DNA from: Paenisporosarcina sp050269735
Lineage (GTDB): Bacteria > Bacillota > Bacilli > Bacillales_A > Planococcaceae
Length of the DNA: 64,000 nucleotides
Direction of reading: 5' to 3'
Assembly (NCBI RefSeq): GCF_050269735.1
Contig: NZ_JBNNIX010000002.1
Coordinates: forward strand, 310,001 to 374,000
Part shown: positions 61,059 to 64,000 of the stretch, piece by piece
How positions within the stretch are numbered: position 1 is the first letter of the stretch
Layout: each line of letters begins with the position of its first letter
Notes under the pieces: model-generated
Told to the model about the DNA's origin: nothing
Seen by the model: the letters and a program-made list of their open reading frames with translations, nothing else
Databases searched by the model: none
Translations under genes and position numbers: made by a program

Positions 61059-61177
61059 TGATTAACATTAATTTAAGCTGTAGATAAACTATAAAATAGT
61101 TTGACACTTCGCTTCCCTCGCTAGAGTCTACGCTGTTTTCTCCTGCGATTACTCGTTGCAGCGAGGCTCCATATCTC

Positions 61178-61363
61178 AAAATAGAAAGCTCTTTATGGTG
61201 CTAAAACCGAGAAATTAGGAAGGAATTGGTGCAGGCGTGTTTTTCCGATAAGAAGCACATGCTAAAAGATGCTTTTACAACGTGAACGTCGATTTTTCCT
61301 ACGTGGAGCTCAATTTTTCCTACGTCAACGCCGATTTTTCTTACGTGAACGTCAATAATTTCA
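61178..61363 (+). repeat. Dispersed repeat copy B with 21-bp internal units
   Basis: Homologous to copy A at 44115-44300 over about 180 bp. Internal units start at 61280, 61301, 61322 and 61343, exactly 21 bp apart: ACGTGAACGTCGATTTTTCCT, ACGTGGAGCTCAATTTTTCC, ACGTCAACGCCGATTTTTC, ACGTGAACGTCAAT. Units two and three are swapped relative to copy A. It ends a few bases before yqgX. Confidence 0.88.
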
Positions 61364-61371
61364 AATATTTG

Positions 61372-62010
61372 TCAAAAACCATTAAGAAACGGATTTTGAC
61401 TCATTTCTTCTTCAGGTGTCGTTGGATTGCCGTGTCCAGGATAACAGATAGTGTCTTCGGGTAAAGTCAGCAGCTTATTATGAATGGATTTGATAAGCTC
61501 TTTATGGTTACCATGAGGAAGATCTGTTCTACCAATGCTACCTTGGAACAATGTATCGCCTACGATGGCAAATCCATCTTCTTTAAACCAATAGGAAATA
61601 CTTCCCGGTGAGTGTCCAGGTGTATGGAACATTTGACATGAAAATGGACCAACTTCAAGCGTACCTTCTTGCTCAATTAATACATCGGCAGGTCTTCCCT
61701 CCACTAACGGCAATTCGCGGAAACGAGCTGAACCATTTTTTGTCGAATCAGATAGCCAGTTTTTTTCAGCCTGATGAATATAGACTTGAATATTAAAAGC
61801 GTCCCGTACAACATCAACTGCCCCAATATGGTCAAAATGAGCATGAGTCAAAATAATTGCTAACGGCTTTACCTGCAATCTTCGTAATTCTTTTATTAAA
61901 GCCTCTCCTTGCTCACCTGGATCAAAAATCAAACATTGCTTCTCTTTATTGGAAACCACATAACAATTTGTCTGTAATGGTCCCAATGGAAACGTGCGTA
62001 TATTCAACAT
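61372..62010 (-). CDS. yqgX: MBL-fold hydrolase YqgX
   Basis: 212 residues from ATG 62010 (GAGGTGATAT upstream). Metal motif THAHFDHIGAVDVVRD, then HTPGHSPGSISY and VVGDTLFQGSIGRTDLP are conserved glyoxalase II-like features; terminal YPGHGNPTT. B. subtilis YqgX is 211 residues. Confidence 0.93.
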   Translation of the reverse strand: MLNIRTFPLGPLQTNCYVVSNKEKQCLIFDPGEQGEALIKELRRLQVKPLAIILTHAHFDHIGAVDVVRDAFNIQVYIHQAEKNWLSDSTKNGSARFRELPLVEGRPADVLIEQEGTLEVGPFSCQMFHTPGHSPGSISYWFKEDGFAIVGDTLFQGSIGRTDLPHGNHKELIKSIHNKLLTLPEDTICYPGHGNPTTPEEEMSQNPFLNGF

Positions 62011-62172
62011 GTATATCACCTCAGGATAATTGTAGCAGAAACTACGCCGGCATACTCGCAGTTCATATATCCGACACTTTTTAATCCTCGACAAATGCTA
62101 TATTAAAACTTATAATAAGGTAGAAAACTTGTACTCGGCATTCATTTTCTGATGTCAAAAGGAGTGTCTATA

Positions 62173-62352
62173 ATGAACTTATTAATGGTTATTTTTGGCC
62201 TGGTTGCAATCTTTGGTGCAATTGGTACTTACCAAGCATTTAAAGAGAAAAACCTTTTAGGTGTTGTCTTCAATCTTGGAACTTTCACTATTTTTGGATG
62301 GTTCACAGTGATGACGATTTTGAACCACGGTTATCCACCAGCATTACACTAA
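62173..62352 (+). CDS. yqgW: YqgW-like membrane protein (DUF2759)
   Basis: 59 residues from ATG 62173 (AAAAGGAG upstream), two spans (NLLMVIFGLVAIFGAIGTYQ and LGVVFNLGTFTIFGWFTVMTIL). Matches DUF2759 proteins such as YqgW in size and position. Confidence 0.85.
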   Translation: MNLLMVIFGLVAIFGAIGTYQAFKEKNLLGVVFNLGTFTIFGWFTVMTILNHGYPPALH

Positions 62353-62358
62353 ACCCAT

Positions 62359-62396
62359 AAAAAAGCTGACGTTCATTTGAACGTCAGCTTTTTTCG
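62359..62396 (+). terminator. Terminator of yqgW
   Basis: Perfect stem AAAAAGCTGACGTTCA / TGAACGTCAGCTTTTT with a T run on the plus strand; also serves the minus strand yqgU. Confidence 0.9.
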
Positions 62397-62445
62397 TTTT
62401 GTATCGATTTGTTGTAACTTAAAATTATCGACTAAACTTCTTTCA

Positions 62446-63552
62446 TTATTCCTGCAAAGTGATCCAAGGATGGATTTCCCCACTCTCAACTTCCAGTAAT
62501 TTTTCCAATTGGACTCCCGTTAAACAAAGAAGTCCTGAAGGATTACATGCAAAGGATTCATACGGACCTTCTAGAATTGTGTTCTTAGGTTTATCAATGG
62601 ATAGTTGAACAAGGTCGAACTCAGATGGGATTTCATCCATCAAACCAGCCTGTGCTGACTCATACGTCAGCATAGTCCCATCACTGAGCCATTCTATGTC
62701 AGGCACAAACCACTGTGAATAATTACTGATAGCCGGCAACTCGAACGTTTTCGTTTTTCCATCCAGATATCGCATCAGTGTATATAAAAACTTTTGCTGA
62801 TCACTAGAAACACTTACCCGCACTTCTACTCCATCCGTAGCTTCTACGTAAATAATGGTAGACTCTGAATCCTTGGGGGTCATATCTATCGTATTTATTT
62901 CACGTAAGGAGCCACCACTTAAAGTATCGTTTTCTGGCCAATTAATCGTATAAATCGAGGATTCTTTTCCCCATTTCCCAAAGGGATCGTTTGTTTCAAA
63001 TCGTTTCATTTCCTTACTTAAGCTTGAGTAAACAAATGAATCGAATGTCCAATCTTCATAAAATGCACTAAAAAATATGTCATTGGATTTAGTGGGATGC
63101 CAGTCCCAATACAATTCTGATGATTCAATCGTTAACATATCCACTTCCACCCCTGCTATTGAAAATAATTGTATGGATGCGCTTAAGGAATTACTGGAGG
63201 TTACTACGGCAATTTCCGTGAGACTCGGATGTATCCTTACTTCTATAATTGGTTCTGTAATCGTCAGTAAAGTTCTATTCTCCCCAGACTTGACGTGATA
63301 GGCATTCAATAAGTAGTTTGATTGCAGTCTGGTGATATAAAGTATTTCTTGATCTGAAAGCCATCCGATAATTCGTTCAAAATCCCCGTTTAGTTCTGTT
63401 AACGGTTTGATTGTTTCTTCTTGAATCGGAGGTTCACGTTCAGGCTCTGTTGAAATTGATTTCTCAGGTAGGATAGGTTTGGAGACATTCGGTTGGCAAC
63501 TCGTTAATAGTAGCAACAAAAAAATACTGCCTAATTTTACGAAGTGTCGCAT
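62446..63552 (-). CDS. yqgU: Lipoprotein YqgU-like
   Basis: 368 residues from ATG 63552 (GGGGG upstream). Signal LGSIFLLLLLTSC with lipobox LTSC places it on the outer face of the membrane. The body has repeated beta strands (WDWHPTKSNDIFFSAFYEDW, SSDQQKFLYTLMRYLDGK), probably a beta propeller. Position matches yqgU. Confidence 0.85.
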   Translation of the reverse strand: MRHFVKLGSIFLLLLLTSCQPNVSKPILPEKSISTEPEREPPIQEETIKPLTELNGDFERIIGWLSDQEILYITRLQSNYLLNAYHVKSGENRTLLTITEPIIEVRIHPSLTEIAVVTSSNSLSASIQLFSIAGVEVDMLTIESSELYWDWHPTKSNDIFFSAFYEDWTFDSFVYSSLSKEMKRFETNDPFGKWGKESSIYTINWPENDTLSGGSLREINTIDMTPKDSESTIIYVEATDGVEVRVSVSSDQQKFLYTLMRYLDGKTKTFELPAISNYSQWFVPDIEWLSDGTMLTYESAQAGLMDEIPSEFDLVQLSIDKPKNTILEGPYESFACNPSGLLCLTGVQLEKLLEVESGEIHPWITLQE

Positions 63553-63722
63553 CACCAAATTCCCCCTTTCCTATTTATGTAGTACGTTTCAAATGGATAT
63601 GTGTTTCAAAAAAGGGTCTCGATAATTTTCACAGTTGATTATCAAAAATAAAACTGTTCCCTTTCCACGGACTAAGCTAGCAAAGCAATGATGGCCGACG
63701 AGTATCCGCAATAATTTAGCTC

Positions 63723-63769
63723 AAAAAAAATCGTCAAAAAGTGCATCTACACTTTTTGACGATTTTTAA
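63723..63769 (-). terminator. Terminator of the 63775 gene
   Basis: Perfect 17-bp stem around catctac-type loop (AAAATCGTCAAAAAGTG and complement) with TTTTTT on the minus strand. Confidence 0.9.
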
Positions 63770-63774
63770 TGAAT

Positions 63775-64000
63775 CTACTTTTTACCTTCAGTTGTTTCAT
63801 CAATCAATAGGTTACCTGTTTTTTCATCATAAAAACGAAGTAAGTCTCCATTGATGATTTCATCTGAATAGCCAAGTTCTTCAGAAGCCCGTTCGATATA
63901 TGGAGCACATGCTTTAGCATCGGTTTCTAATCCAGTTTCCTTGTCGTAACAAATATTTCCTGCATAGACCACTTTGTCAGTAACAAAGCGTCCGTCACGG
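63775..64000 (-). CDS. C-terminal part of a gene running off the window
   Basis: The frame is open through the right edge (no stop upstream of 63972), so the gene begins outside; 75 residues are visible. The sequence NICYDKETGLETDAKACAPY then IERASEELGYSDEIINGDLLRFYDEKTGNLLIDE has two similar YDEKTG/YDKETG motifs, suggesting a small beta-rich repeat. Not identified. Confidence 0.6.
   Translation of the reverse strand, partial: RDGRFVTDKVVYAGNICYDKETGLETDAKACAPYIERASEELGYSDEIINGDLLRFYDEKTGNLLIDETTEGKK

Overview
The window comes from an endospore-forming, potentially competent Gram-positive bacterium of the Bacillales. Gene order (spo0A-spoIVB-recN-argR-tlyA-dxs-ispA-xseBA-folD-nusB; accBC; spoIIIA; efp-pepP-aroQ-yqhR; nrdJ; lipM/yqhL; gcv; aroK; comG; mgsR-yqgY-yqgX-yqgW-yqgU) matches the yqg/yqh/yqi segment of Bacillus subtilis. 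The B12-dependent ribonucleotide reductase and the shortened sporulation proteins suggest a Planococcaceae-like genus (Sporosarcina, Paenisporosarcina, Psychrobacillus or similar). That placement is inference; no rRNA is present.

Region 1 (1 to about 23.9 kb) is one end of an integrated, AT-rich, phage-like element, almost all on the minus strand. Read in its transcription direction it has a tyrosine integrase beside spo0A, a plus-strand repressor facing a minus-strand early operon across shared operators, small early proteins, and a membrane/ATPase module resembling conjugation machinery (VirB2-like small protein, two-helix membrane protein, 820-residue HerA/FtsK/VirD4-type ATPase). Next come a long structured non-coding region, an XRE regulator, three iterons in front of a winged-helix replication-type protein, and an 829-residue protein with the signatures of the RdRP/YonO double-psi-barrel polymerase family. 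A GIY-YIG endonuclease, a methylase-like protein without its catalytic motif, a serine recombinase with a res-like site, terminase, portal, minor head protein, scaffold and capsid follow. The capsid gene is cut by the window edge and tail genes are not in view. The element has phage packaging and head genes, a transfer-type ATPase and its own replication-like module, but no relaxase is visible.

Region 2 (24.0 to 43.6 kb) is chromosomal: Spo0A with a sigma-H-like promoter and 0A boxes, SpoIVB, RecN, ArgR, TlyA, isoprenoid synthesis (Dxs, IspA), exonuclease VII, FolD, NusB, an Asp23 protein, AccB/AccC, a reduced spoIIIA operon, EF-P, PepP, AroQ and YqhR. The spoIIIA operon starts directly at spoIIIAC behind a sigma-E-like promoter; spoIIIAA and spoIIIAB are absent at the locus, and spoIIIAF is reduced to a 54-residue double-membrane-span peptide.

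Region 3 (43.6 to 64 kb) carries NrdJ with NrdR boxes, LipM, YqhL, a YjoB-like AAA ATPase, the glycine cleavage operon under a tandem glycine riboswitch, AroK, the seven-gene comG pseudopilus operon, an Spx/MgsR regulator, and yqgY, yqgX, yqgW and yqgU. Three chromosomal intergenic regions (37.8, 44.2 and 61.3 kb) carry arrays of 21-bp units. Two of these belong to one dispersed repeat of about 180 bp whose internal units occur in a different order in each copy.
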